From assembly GCF_900111035.1 (NCBI RefSeq), contig NZ_FOFU01000003.1, forward strand, positions 1-64,000: a stretch of 64,000 nucleotides of DNA. The letters run 5' to 3'. The stretch comes from Treponema bryantii (GTDB lineage Bacteria; Spirochaetota; Spirochaetia; Treponematales; Treponemataceae). The notes beneath the pieces are model-generated. The model saw nothing but the letters and a program-made list of their open reading frames with translations, had not been told where the DNA came from and did no database searches. Positions 35,088-43,769 of this stretch are shown here, piece after piece (the stretch's first letter is position 1; each line of letters begins with the position of its first letter). The position numbers and the translations under genes are program-made.

Positions 35088-36344
35088 ATGGCACAACGCA
35101 GAGTTGTTGTAACAGGATTGGGTTGCGTTTCTTCTGTTGGAAACGATGTAAAAACTGCATGGGAAAATGTAAAGAACGGAAAAAGTGGAATTACAAAAAT
35201 CACACTTTTTGATGCTTCTAAACATCAGGTGCAGATTGCAGGTGAAGTTAAAGATTTTGATATAAATAATTATGGTGTAGACCGCAAACTGGCTCGCAAG
35301 ATGAGCCGCATGAGCAAGTTCCTGTTGGGTGCAAGTATTGAAGCTGCTGCAGATGCTGGACTTACTGCTGATAATCTTAAAGATGAAAAAGCGGGTATTG
35401 TAACTGGCGTTGGTATTGGTCTTTCTGATGACTTGGAAACTGCTTATAAAAAATATCTGGATCCTGCAAGTGGTGTAGACCGCATTCCACCTTTAACAGC
35501 TCCTTTTGTTTTGAATAACGAAGCTTCTGCCGGTGTTGCAATGCACTTTCAGATTTACGGTCCTTCATGGACTTTGTCTACAGCTTGTGCTTCTGGAACT
35601 GATGCTCTTGGACTTTCACTTGATATGATTCGCAGCGGCCGTCTCGACGTTTGTTTTGCTGGCGGTGTTGATGCTAATATTACAGGTTTTAATATCGGCT
35701 GTTATCAGGCACTTTCTGCTTTGACAAGAAGTTTTAATGATGAGCCGGAAAAGGCAAGCCGTCCATTCGATAAGAACCGCAGCGGTTTTGTAATGGCTGA
35801 AGGTTCTGCTGTTTTAATTCTTGAAGAGTATGAGCACGCAAAGGCTCGCGGTGCTAAGATTTATGCTGAAGTTGCTGGTTACGGTGCAAGTTCTGATGCT
35901 TACCACATTACTGCTCCTCGTGAGGATGGAAGCGGTGGTGCTCTTGCCATGAAGCGTGCTTTTGAAGATGCCGGCATGAAGCCATCTGATATTCAGTACT
36001 ACAATGCTCATGGAACTTCTACTTCTGCAAATGATACTGCAGAAACTTTGATGATTAAGAGCGTGTTCGGCGACGATGCAAAGAAGCTCCACATCTCTTC
36101 TACTAAGAGTGAGATTGGCCACATGGTTGGTTCAGCTGGTTCTATTGAAGCAATTATGTGTATCAAGGCAATGGAAGATAATTTTGTTCCGCCGACAATC
36201 AACCTGGACGAGCCGGACTTAGAGCATGGCTGCGACCTGGACTACACACCAAACAAAGGCGTGTCTTGTGAAATCAATGCAACTGCCAGCTGTTCACTCG
36301 GCTTTGGCGGTCATAACGGATGTATTATATTAAAGAAGATATAG
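35088..36344 (+). CDS. fabF: 3-oxoacyl-[ACP] synthase II
   Basis: 418 aa. Condenses malonyl-ACP with acyl-ACP in type II fatty-acid synthesis. The catalytic triad is visible: Cys167 in STACASGTDALG, His308 in YNAHGTSTSANDTAE, His345 in KSEIGHMVGSAG. The C-terminus has FGFGGHNG-like LGFGGHNGCIILKK. Start after GAGG. fabV follows after 9 nt, so the two form an operon supplying elongation and the last reduction. Confidence 0.96.
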   Translation: MAQRRVVVTGLGCVSSVGNDVKTAWENVKNGKSGITKITLFDASKHQVQIAGEVKDFDINNYGVDRKLARKMSRMSKFLLGASIEAAADAGLTADNLKDEKAGIVTGVGIGLSDDLETAYKKYLDPASGVDRIPPLTAPFVLNNEASAGVAMHFQIYGPSWTLSTACASGTDALGLSLDMIRSGRLDVCFAGGVDANITGFNIGCYQALSALTRSFNDEPEKASRPFDKNRSGFVMAEGSAVLILEEYEHAKARGAKIYAEVAGYGASSDAYHITAPREDGSGGALAMKRAFEDAGMKPSDIQYYNAHGTSTSANDTAETLMIKSVFGDDAKKLHISSTKSEIGHMVGSAGSIEAIMCIKAMEDNFVPPTINLDEPDLEHGCDLDYTPNKGVSCEINATASCSLGFGGHNGCIILKKI

Positions 36345-36353
36345 AGGTAAATT

Positions 36354-37607
36354 ATGATAATCAAACCAATGGTTCGTTCTAACATGTGTCTTAACGCTCA
36401 TCCTCTTGGATGCGCTAAGGAAGTTGAAAATCAGATTGCTTATGTAAAAGCACAGAAGGCTAAGCGCGGAACAAAGAGCTTGAAAGAGGGCGGAAACGGT
36501 CCTAAGTTCGTTCTTGTTTTGGGATGTTCTACAGGTTACGGACTTGCTTCACGCATCTCTGCAGCTTTCGAATACGGTGCAGATACTATCGGTGTTTCTT
36601 TTGAAAAGGCCGGAACAGAGACTAAGGGTGGAACTCCAGGCTGGTATAACAACCTCGCATTCGACCGCGCTGCTAAGGCAGAAGGCTTGTTTACAGAGAC
36701 TTTCTCTGCAGATGCTTTCAGTCACGAAACACGCAAAATGATTATTGATGAAGCAAAGAAGGCTGGAAAGAAGTTCGACCTTATCGTATACAGTTTGGCT
36801 TCACCGGTGCGCAGCGACCCGGATAAGATTGACCCTAACAGCGAAACTGGTGCTCACGTACTTTATAAATCAGTTATTAAACCAATTGGTAAAACATACG
36901 CAGGTCTTGGAATCGATATTCTTACAGACACTCTTAAAGAGTCTGCTGCTGAACCTGCAAATGACGAAGAAATTGCAAACACTGTAAAAGTAATGGGTGG
37001 CGAAGACTGGCAGCTTTGGATTGACCAGCTTGCTGCCGCTGGTGTTCTTGCAGAAGGTTGCCGTACAGTTGCTTATTCGTACATCGGACCAGAGTTGAGC
37101 CACGCTATTTACCGCGACGGAACTATTGGGCAGGCTAAAAAGCACCTTGAAGCTACTGCCCATGCTTTAAATGAGAAGCTTTCTAAGGAACTCGGTGGTG
37201 CTGCTTACGTTTCTGTAAACAAGGGACTCGTAACTCGTTCTTCTGCTGTTATCCCTATCATTTCACTTTACCTTTCTATCCTTTTCAAGGTTATGAAGGA
37301 AAAGGGAACTCACGAAGGCTGTATCGAACAGATGGAGCGTCTCTTTGCTGAGCGCCTTTACACTGGTGATAATGCATCTGCTGGTAAAGTTCCAGTTGAT
37401 GAAGAAAACCGCATCCGTGTTGATGACTGGGAAATGCAGGCAGATGTTCAGGCTGAAGTTGATAAGCTGATGGCTAAAGTAAACAACGACAATATTAAGG
37501 AAATCTGTGACCTTGTTGGTTACAAGCACGATTTCTACGCAACAAACGGTTTCGATGTAGAAGGAATCGACTACACAGCTGACGTTGCCAGAATGGATCA
37601 GATTTAA
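36354..37607 (+). CDS. fabV: trans-2-enoyl-CoA/ACP reductase (FabV/Ter)
   Basis: 417 aa. NADH-dependent reduction of trans-2-enoyl thioesters, the last step of each fatty-acid cycle or of butyryl-CoA formation. The Rossmann motif VLVLGCSTGYGLASRISAAF is present. The catalytic pattern Y-X8-K reads Y253 RDGTIGQA K262. YSLASPVRSDPD and the C-terminal YATNGFDVEGIDYT are also family features. It is closely like the T. denticola Ter protein as I recall it. FabV enzymes are little affected by triclosan. Operon with fabF. Confidence 0.95.
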   Translation: MIIKPMVRSNMCLNAHPLGCAKEVENQIAYVKAQKAKRGTKSLKEGGNGPKFVLVLGCSTGYGLASRISAAFEYGADTIGVSFEKAGTETKGGTPGWYNNLAFDRAAKAEGLFTETFSADAFSHETRKMIIDEAKKAGKKFDLIVYSLASPVRSDPDKIDPNSETGAHVLYKSVIKPIGKTYAGLGIDILTDTLKESAAEPANDEEIANTVKVMGGEDWQLWIDQLAAAGVLAEGCRTVAYSYIGPELSHAIYRDGTIGQAKKHLEATAHALNEKLSKELGGAAYVSVNKGLVTRSSAVIPIISLYLSILFKVMKEKGTHEGCIEQMERLFAERLYTGDNASAGKVPVDEENRIRVDDWEMQADVQAEVDKLMAKVNNDNIKEICDLVGYKHDFYATNGFDVEGIDYTADVARMDQI

Positions 37608-37634
37608 TTCACACGTCATAACGTGAATATATAC

Positions 37635-37719
37635 GTCATTGCGAGGAGTGCAACGACGAAGCAATCTCTTTAATGGATTGCCACGTCGCTATCGCTCCTC
37701 GCAATGATGTTTTTTTTTT
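37635..37719. repeat. Intergenic inverted-repeat element (family A) doubling as terminator
   Basis: CATTGCGAGGAG (37637-37648) pairs perfectly with CTCCTCGCAATG (37695-37706). An inner stem joins GCAATC with GATTGC. A run of ten T (37710-37719) follows, so it could terminate the fabF-fabV transcript. Arms resemble the element at 31863. Confidence 0.7.
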
Positions 37720-38845
37720 ACAACACTTTTTTCAAAGCGTCTTCGCCGCACCAGTTTTTGATTTTTTCTTCAAGTTCTTTAATGCGGCGGTCGGCATCTT
37801 CTTTTGTGTAGAGCTTCATATTAAGAAGTCCCTTTTCATCGTAGCAGGCAAGAAGGTCTTCCCGTTCGAGCTCGGCTGCACAGAAATCAACATAATCCAG
37901 AATCAGCTTTTTAACTTCTGCGAAATCCTTGCGGGCAGCGTCGTCGGCACCTGTCTTGAGTTCTGCACAAATCTTAAAGGCATACAAATCTTTTACAAAG
38001 CCCTGGCAGTATGGCTTCATTGTCGGATCCTTGCAGACTGCAAAAATGATGTTCAATGCCCATTCACAATAGGCTGGAGTGCTTTCTGTTTTATTCCAGA
38101 AATAGGTCTCGGCAGAATATACAAACTCCTTGTTGAAAGGAAGACAAAGCGACTGCGAGTTATTATGCTGTGCCTTGAGCTGGGCTTCTATGCCGTTTTC
38201 AAAACCTTCGAGCTTGGCAAGAATACTTTCGCGCAGCATATTTGAATTTGCACTCGGAAGCTTTGCAATATGTTCGCGGGCCTTTTCATATTCCTTTCTT
38301 TGTATATAAAGCCAGGAAAGGGCAAAGTGAGTCTTTTCAACACAGTTGCTGTCTTTGCAGTATCTGATTACCTGAACTGATTTCTTCAGGGCTTCATCAA
38401 AATATTTATCAAAGGTTTCGTTCATACCCTTTTTGTATTCGCCGAAGTTTTCTATGTTACGGCTGAGGTTTGCAACACTCTGAACAAAGTTCGTATAGAT
38501 TTCAAAGTTCAGAGGATTTGCCTCACATTCAGAAAGAAGATATTCGCAGGATTCAAGCGCACCCTTTCTTTTATCAATCTGACTGCGAAGTTCGCGGAAT
38601 TTTTCATGCACCTTTGCTGCTGCAAGATCATCGTAATTTCCCTGCTCAAGTCCAAAAATCGCATCAGTTGAGATATTAAGGACTTTTGCAAGTGGAACAA
38701 TCTGTGCTGTATCTGGCAATCCTGCGTCACTTTCCCATTTGCTGACCGCTTGAGATGTTACAAACAACTGTCCTGCCAGTTCTTCCTGAGTAAGACCAAG
38801 CTGCTTTCTGTAATATTTGATGTTGCTTCCAATTGAGTTTTTCAT
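37718..38845 (-). CDS. XRE-family transcriptional regulator with large C-terminal domain
   Basis: 375 aa. An N-terminal Cro/CI-type helix-turn-helix (about residues 5-60: IKYYRKQLGLTQEELAGQLFVTSQAVSKWESDAGLPD) precedes a long helical region (about 75-375), perhaps TPR-like, with no other recognised domain. It is divergent from pyrB with 210 bp between. Its own leader contains a GGCACT/AGTGCC hairpin (38863-38883) and the palindrome CCGCGCGG (38891-38898), possible autoregulatory sites. GGAG precedes the start. Confidence 0.87.
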   Translation of the reverse strand: MKNSIGSNIKYYRKQLGLTQEELAGQLFVTSQAVSKWESDAGLPDTAQIVPLAKVLNISTDAIFGLEQGNYDDLAAAKVHEKFRELRSQIDKRKGALESCEYLLSECEANPLNFEIYTNFVQSVANLSRNIENFGEYKKGMNETFDKYFDEALKKSVQVIRYCKDSNCVEKTHFALSWLYIQRKEYEKAREHIAKLPSANSNMLRESILAKLEGFENGIEAQLKAQHNNSQSLCLPFNKEFVYSAETYFWNKTESTPAYCEWALNIIFAVCKDPTMKPYCQGFVKDLYAFKICAELKTGADDAARKDFAEVKKLILDYVDFCAAELEREDLLACYDEKGLLNMKLYTKEDADRRIKELEEKIKNWCGEDALKKVL

Positions 38846-39055
38846 TTTTTTATCTCCTTAGGGGCACTTATCTTTTGAGTGCCTTTAATTCCGCGCGGTA
38901 ATTGTATACTATCAGAAGATGGTGAAAAATCCTAACAATTTATTTTTGGAAAACTCTCAACGTAGAGTTGGATAATCAGTAAACATGCATGGAAATATTA
39001 TTGTAACATTCCCCGTTTTTTGATAATATCTAAGAAAATTTATACGGAGTAACCA

Positions 39056-39982
39056 ATGCTAACTGGTCGTCATTTAATTCAGCCGGATGATCTTTCGGTT
39101 TCTGAAATCGAAGAAATTTGTTCTTTGGCTGAACAGATTATTGTTGATCCTAAATCATTTCAAGACGTGTGTCGCGGGAAAATTCTTGCGACACTTTTTT
39201 TTGAGCCGAGTACTAGAACCCGACTTTCTTTCGAAGCTGCTATGCTCAGACTTGGCGGTTCAGTTGAAGGCTTTTCTGATGCCGACAATACTTCGACAGT
39301 AAAGGGAGAAACTCTTGCCGACACAATCCGCGTAGTTTCAAGCTATGCAGATGTAATTGCAATGCGTACTCCAAAAGAGGGGGCTGCTCTGCTCGCAAGT
39401 AAGTATTCTGCCTGCCCGATTATCAATGCTGGCGACGGTGGACACTATCACCCGACACAAACCCTTACCGACCTTGTAACAATCCGTCAGTTGCTTGGTG
39501 GCCTTGAAAATCATACAGTCGGCTTCTGCGGCGACCTTAAGTTTGGACGTACAGTTCACTCACTTGCCGAAGCACTCCGTCACTTTAAGGGAAATAAATA
39601 CATCTTCATCAGTCCAAAGGAGCTCAGCGTTCCGGACTATCTGATTACAAACGTTCTTGAGCCGGCCGGCGTTCAGTATGAAATTGTTGAGAGCCTCGAC
39701 GCCGTAATCGACCAGCTCGACGTGCTTTACATGACCCGCGTTCAAAAGGAGCGCTTCTTCAACGAACAGGATTATATCCGTCTTAAGGACAGCTACATTC
39801 TTGATTCAGAGAAAATGAAGCTTGCACGCAAGAATATGATCGTTCTTCATCCACTTCCTCGTGTAAACGAAATTACACCAGAAGTTGATAACGACCCACG
39901 TGCCGCTTACTTTAAGCAGGTTAAGTACGGTATGTACGCAAGAATGGCTTTGATTGCGAAGATAACTGGAGCTATTGATTAA
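39056..39982 (+). CDS. pyrB: Aspartate carbamoyltransferase, catalytic subunit
   Basis: 308 aa. Carbamoyl phosphate + aspartate to carbamoyl aspartate in pyrimidine synthesis. Carbamoyl-phosphate motif [21 protein letters not shown] near residues 48-70. [14 protein letters not shown] and [14 protein letters not shown] carry aspartate-site residues. Start after CGGAG. First gene of pyrB-pyrI-pyrC. Confidence 0.96.
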   Translation: MLTGRHLIQPDDLSVSEIEEICSLAEQIIVDPKSFQDVCRGKILATLFFEPSTRTRLSFEAAMLRLGGSVEGFSDADNTSTVKGETLADTIRVVSSYADVIAMRTPKEGAALLASKYSACPIINAGDGGHYHPTQTLTDLVTIRQLLGGLENHTVGFCGDLKFGRTVHSLAEALRHFKGNKYIFISPKELSVPDYLITNVLEPAGVQYEIVESLDAVIDQLDVLYMTRVQKERFFNEQDYIRLKDSYILDSEKMKLARKNMIVLHPLPRVNEITPEVDNDPRAAYFKQVKYGMYARMALIAKITGAID

Positions 39983-39995
39983 GGAGGAGGGGAAA

Positions 39996-40433
39996 ATGTT
40001 GAACGTAAATACAATTAAAAACGGACTTGTTATTGATCACATTCATGCCGGTTCTGGCTGGGAAATCTACCAGTGGCTCGGACTCGATAAAGCTCCTTTT
40101 ACATCCTGCCTCATTCAGAATGTTTCTTCTGAAAAGTCTGGCAAAAAGGATATCATCAAAATCGATAATATTATCAATATTGATTATTCAGTGCTCGGTT
40201 TTATTGATCCGGATATCTGCGTAAACGTAATTGAAAACGAAAAAATCGTACGCAAAATCAACATGGAACTTCCAAGTCGTGTACAGGGTGTTTTCAAATG
40301 CAAGAATCCACGCTGTATTACACAGACTGAGCATTATGTAAAACCAACTTTTATTCTTACAGATAAATCAAAAGGTGTTTACCGCTGCGAATATTGCGAT
40401 ACATTATATTTGGCTGGTGGCAAGAATAAATAA
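39996..40433 (+). CDS. pyrI: Aspartate carbamoyltransferase, regulatory subunit
   Basis: 145 aa. Start ATG 39996 follows AGGAGGAGGGG; an in-frame start at 39975 overlaps pyrB and is rejected. The N-terminal allosteric domain (LNVNTIKNGLVIDHIHAG) binds nucleotides. The C-terminal zinc domain has CKNPRC (two Cys) and CEYC. It joins PyrB in the dodecameric, CTP-inhibited enzyme. A regulatory subunit is not universal in bacteria and is found in the enterobacterial-type complex. Confidence 0.94.
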   Translation: MLNVNTIKNGLVIDHIHAGSGWEIYQWLGLDKAPFTSCLIQNVSSEKSGKKDIIKIDNIINIDYSVLGFIDPDICVNVIENEKIVRKINMELPSRVQGVFKCKNPRCITQTEHYVKPTFILTDKSKGVYRCEYCDTLYLAGGKNK

Positions 40434-40442
40434 GGAAAAAAT

Positions 40443-41966
40443 ATGAGCAGAGTAGTTTTAATTTATAATGCGCGTCTTCTGGACGAAAGTATGGACACTC
40501 CAGGTGCTGTTCTTGTAATGGACGGAAAGATTCGTTCTGTATTTCAGGGCTATTACACCAATTCAGAGACTCTCGAAAAAATGGCACACTCAGTACTTGC
40601 CGAAGACGGAGTTGATGAAAAGACTTCAATCGAACTCCATAATGCGCATGGACTTACTCTGACTCCTGCTTTTATTGATATGCATGTACATCTGCGTTAT
40701 CCGGGACAAACTCAGAAAGAGGATTTGACCTCCGGACTTCACGCAGCTGCTGCTGGTGGTTACGGTACCATCGTTGCAATGCCAAATACAAATCCTGTTG
40801 TTTCTTCTATTGAAATGGCAATGAAGATTGAGCGGGAAGCTGCAGCAATCGGGCTTACACATCTTTTTCAGACAGTAAGTCTTACAAAGAATTTTGAAGG
40901 CACAGATACTTCTCATCTTGATTTTGTAGAAAAACAATATGTTCCGGTAATTACCGAAGATGGCCGTGATGTTCCAACTTCTGGTGTTATGCTTGAAGCA
41001 ATGACTAAGGCTGGTGAAAAGGGTCTGATTGTAAGCTGTCACAGTGAAGATATGACTCTCGGTCCACTGGCAAAACCATTCCGTGCAGAAGCTCTTGAAA
41101 TTATGAAGGGCGTTGGTCTTTCTGCATGGGGAACCGGCGATGAAGATTTTGATGCTGATGACGAAGCAAATGCAGAAGCTTTGGACCGCATTGATTTAGC
41201 TTTGACTAAAGCAAACGAAATCCTTGCCCTTGCTGAAGATGTAGCAACAGTTCGTAACATCATGCTTGCAAAAGAGGCTGACTGCCATGTTCATATTGCT
41301 CACGTAAGTACAGCAGTTTCTATCAATGCAGTTCGTGAAGCAAAGAATGAACTTTATGATGAAGAAATGGATTATAACGCAGACGAAGCAGATGCTGCAT
41401 ATCAGGCATTTGAAGACGGCGAAAAGTTTGCTCCAACTACAAGAACCGAAAAAGGCTTTTCTGTTTCCTGTGAAGTAACACCACATCATCTTGCTCTTTG
41501 TGGAACAGATGAACCATATATCAGAGCTCTTGTAAATCCACCATTGCGCAGCGAGGATGACCGCGTTGCTGTACTTGAAGCACTCCGCGATGGAACTGTC
41601 GATGTAATTTCTACTGATCATGCTCCTCATACTCTGGACGATAAAGCTGCAGGTGCTCCTGGTTTCACTGGTCTTGAAACTGCTTACGGCGTATGTAACA
41701 GCGTTCTCGTAAAAGACAATCAGTTTAATCCACGCCGCTTAAGTCAGCTGATGTCGGCTGCTCCGGCTCGTCTGCTTGGACTTCATAAGGGACTTTTGAG
41801 AGCTGGCTACGATGCAGATCTCACAATTGTAGACCCGGATGAAGAATGGACAGTAGACAGTTCTAAATTCTACAGTAAAGGAAAGGCAACTCCATTTGAA
41901 GGCCGTACACTTACTGGTAAAGTAAAATATCTCTTTATAGATGGCCGACTGGTGTTTGAAAGTTAA
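40443..41966 (+). CDS. pyrC: Dihydroorotase
   Basis: 507 aa. Closes carbamoyl aspartate to dihydroorotate. The metal-binding start DMHVHLRYPGQTQKED is at about residues 79-94; HIAHVST and VISTDHAPHT are further zinc/base motifs. About 75 residues longer than common type I enzymes, because of two acidic insertions near residues 220-250 (GDEDFDADDEANAEALD) and 305-335 (DEEMDYNADEADAAYQAFEDG). Start after AAGGAAA. Third gene of the pyr operon. Confidence 0.94.
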   Translation: MSRVVLIYNARLLDESMDTPGAVLVMDGKIRSVFQGYYTNSETLEKMAHSVLAEDGVDEKTSIELHNAHGLTLTPAFIDMHVHLRYPGQTQKEDLTSGLHAAAAGGYGTIVAMPNTNPVVSSIEMAMKIEREAAAIGLTHLFQTVSLTKNFEGTDTSHLDFVEKQYVPVITEDGRDVPTSGVMLEAMTKAGEKGLIVSCHSEDMTLGPLAKPFRAEALEIMKGVGLSAWGTGDEDFDADDEANAEALDRIDLALTKANEILALAEDVATVRNIMLAKEADCHVHIAHVSTAVSINAVREAKNELYDEEMDYNADEADAAYQAFEDGEKFAPTTRTEKGFSVSCEVTPHHLALCGTDEPYIRALVNPPLRSEDDRVAVLEALRDGTVDVISTDHAPHTLDDKAAGAPGFTGLETAYGVCNSVLVKDNQFNPRRLSQLMSAAPARLLGLHKGLLRAGYDADLTIVDPDEEWTVDSSKFYSKGKATPFEGRTLTGKVKYLFIDGRLVFES

Positions 41967-42051
41967 TTTTTGCTTTTTAATTTCAATATGTAACAAATTG
42001 CTATGCATCAGGTGTTATAATAGTAAATAGCTATTAAAAAAGGTGCATAAC

Positions 42052-43101
42052 ATGATTGTTTTTTTACTGTTACTTATTGTTGAACTGGTTCTCTTTTTTC
42101 TTGTAAAGAAAAGTCTGAAAAAAAAGAATGTTAAAAAGAGTTGTCAGGTTCTTTTTGTTTTTTCTTTTATAATAATATTTATTCTGACTATTTTCTTTGC
42201 AATTTTTCCACCTGCAAAACAAATTTCTGTAACAGGAAAATATCAGTTTTCCTCGACTGATTATTGGGTAACTGAAAATCAGGCTGATCCATATTTGAAT
42301 GATGGAAGTCTGCGTCAGCTTCAGGTTAGAAAATGGCAGCCTCTTGAATGCAGTGAAAATCATCCTGTTGTAATTGCGACTCATGGTTCAGGCGGAACTG
42401 TGGATAATAACGGTACATTTTATAAAGAACTCGCCAGTCATGGATATACAGTTCTTGCTGTTGTGCATCCGGGCCAGGCTTCCAGCATGGTTTATGAAGA
42501 TGGAAGAAAAACGGGTTTGAGTAAAGAGTTTCTAAAACAGTCATCTTCAATTGACCCGGATAAAGACTGGAAAACTACATATAAAGTCTTTTCAGAATGG
42601 ATGAGAATCAGAAAAGCAGATTTGAATGCAGTTATGGATGACTACCTGGAAAAGAATGGTCCTGTTAATTTTATTATGTTCGGCCATTCTCTTGGTGGTT
42701 CTGCAGCATATGCTATGGCTCGTTCAAGAACTGATGTTATTGGGGCTATTGCACTTGAGTCTCCTTTTATGGCAGATGTTTATGAAAACTCGGAAGGTGA
42801 AATTGTTTTTGATGACAGCGATTATACAGTTCCTCTTTTGAATGTATATTCTGATTCAAGTTATTCGATCTTAAAGCAAAGAAAAGATTACAAAAATAAT
42901 GCAAAGTTCTTAGAAAGCAATAATCCTTTGTATACAAATATTTATTATGAAGGGACAGTTCACATGGGACTTTGCGATATTTCTTTGATTTCTCCAGTTT
43001 TGACAACACTGCTCAGTGGCAAACGCCAGAAAGTTAATGCATACGAACACATTCAAAAAATGAATGCAGATTGTTTAAATTGGATTCAGATGATAGAATA
43101 A
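42052..43101 (+). CDS. Membrane-anchored alpha/beta hydrolase
   Basis: 349 aa. Two N-terminal hydrophobic helices (about 1-20 and 33-60) anchor it; the rest is an alpha/beta hydrolase. Oxyanion region VIATHGSGGTVDNNGTFYKEL; nucleophile Ser213 in FGHSLGGSAA; His near the C-terminus in GTVHMGLCDI. The N-terminal motifs resemble platelet-activating-factor acetylhydrolase or chlorophyllase-type esterases. ATG 42052 is preferred (AAGG before it); GTG 42043 is in frame. A TATAAT box is about 30 nt upstream. Confidence 0.85.
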   Translation: MIVFLLLLIVELVLFFLVKKSLKKKNVKKSCQVLFVFSFIIIFILTIFFAIFPPAKQISVTGKYQFSSTDYWVTENQADPYLNDGSLRQLQVRKWQPLECSENHPVVIATHGSGGTVDNNGTFYKELASHGYTVLAVVHPGQASSMVYEDGRKTGLSKEFLKQSSSIDPDKDWKTTYKVFSEWMRIRKADLNAVMDDYLEKNGPVNFIMFGHSLGGSAAYAMARSRTDVIGAIALESPFMADVYENSEGEIVFDDSDYTVPLLNVYSDSSYSILKQRKDYKNNAKFLESNNPLYTNIYYEGTVHMGLCDISLISPVLTTLLSGKRQKVNAYEHIQKMNADCLNWIQMIE

Positions 43102-43194
43102 AAAATGAAAAAGTTACAGCTTTGAATGCCGACGGCCGGTCTGGACTGGAGCGGTATATTGAGCGCACATCTGGACGGATAGAGGGGTGAAAGA

Positions 43195-43542
43195 TTGAAA
43201 GTTGAAGAGTTTTGGAATGCTGTGATTCTTCAGAACAGAGAAAAACTTCCATCTTTTTTTACAGATGATGCGGTTATCAGATGGCATTGTACTAATGAGC
43301 AGTTTTCTGTTTTGGAATATGTTCGGGTGAATTGTGATTATCCTGGAAAATGGAAAGGTGAAATTGAACGTATTGAAAAAGCAGGCGAGACAATAATTCT
43401 TGCAGGTCATGTTGTTTCTGCTGACGACGGGTCTTCTTTTCATGTAGTGAGCTTTATAAAATTGAAAAATGATAAAATTGCAGAGCTCGATGAATACTGG
43501 GCTGATGACGGCGAACCTCCGGAGTGGAGAAGGGGTTTTTAA
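43195..43542 (+). CDS. SnoaL/NTF2-like small protein
   Basis: 115 aa. Start is TTG 43195 after AGAGGGG. The fold pattern (EEFWNAVILQNREKLPSFFTDDAVIRWH, then EYVRVNCDYPGKWKGEIER, and AELDEYWADDGEPPEWR at the end) matches the SnoaL-like NTF2 family, which binds small molecules. No specific reaction can be named. It stands alone, flanked by GC-rich repeat fragments. Confidence 0.8.
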   Translation: MKVEEFWNAVILQNREKLPSFFTDDAVIRWHCTNEQFSVLEYVRVNCDYPGKWKGEIERIEKAGETIILAGHVVSADDGSSFHVVSFIKLKNDKIAELDEYWADDGEPPEWRRGF

Positions 43543-43686
43543 GGGGTGACCCCTTTGTCGATAAGAGCGGGGGAAGATTTTCCCCTCCTTTTTTTTGTCT
43601 TCATTTTTACTTCAAAACTTTAATAAAAATTAACGAAATTCGGGCTGAATTTGGGTTTTACTACTTTTCATAGAAACGCGGTTTGT

Positions 43687-43721
43687 GGTATATTTATACC
43701 TTGGAAATGCATAATTATGCA
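43687..43721. promoter_or_regulatory. Twin palindromes upstream of gdhA
   Basis: GGTATA-TT-TATACC (43687-43700) and the perfect TGCATAATTATGCA (43708-43721) have centres 21 bp apart, about two helical turns. They lie 49-83 nt before gdhA in the expected promoter position. Candidate operators for nitrogen control. Confidence 0.5.
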
Positions 43722-43769
43722 GAATGATGTCTAAATGCAGATTTTGTGTTTGCCGAGGAGTAAATAGAA

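Noticed and set aside
37673-38245. A 190-aa plus-strand frame opposite the XRE regulator
   Set aside because: It is the antisense shadow of a clear regulator gene, begins in a repeat and resembles no protein family.
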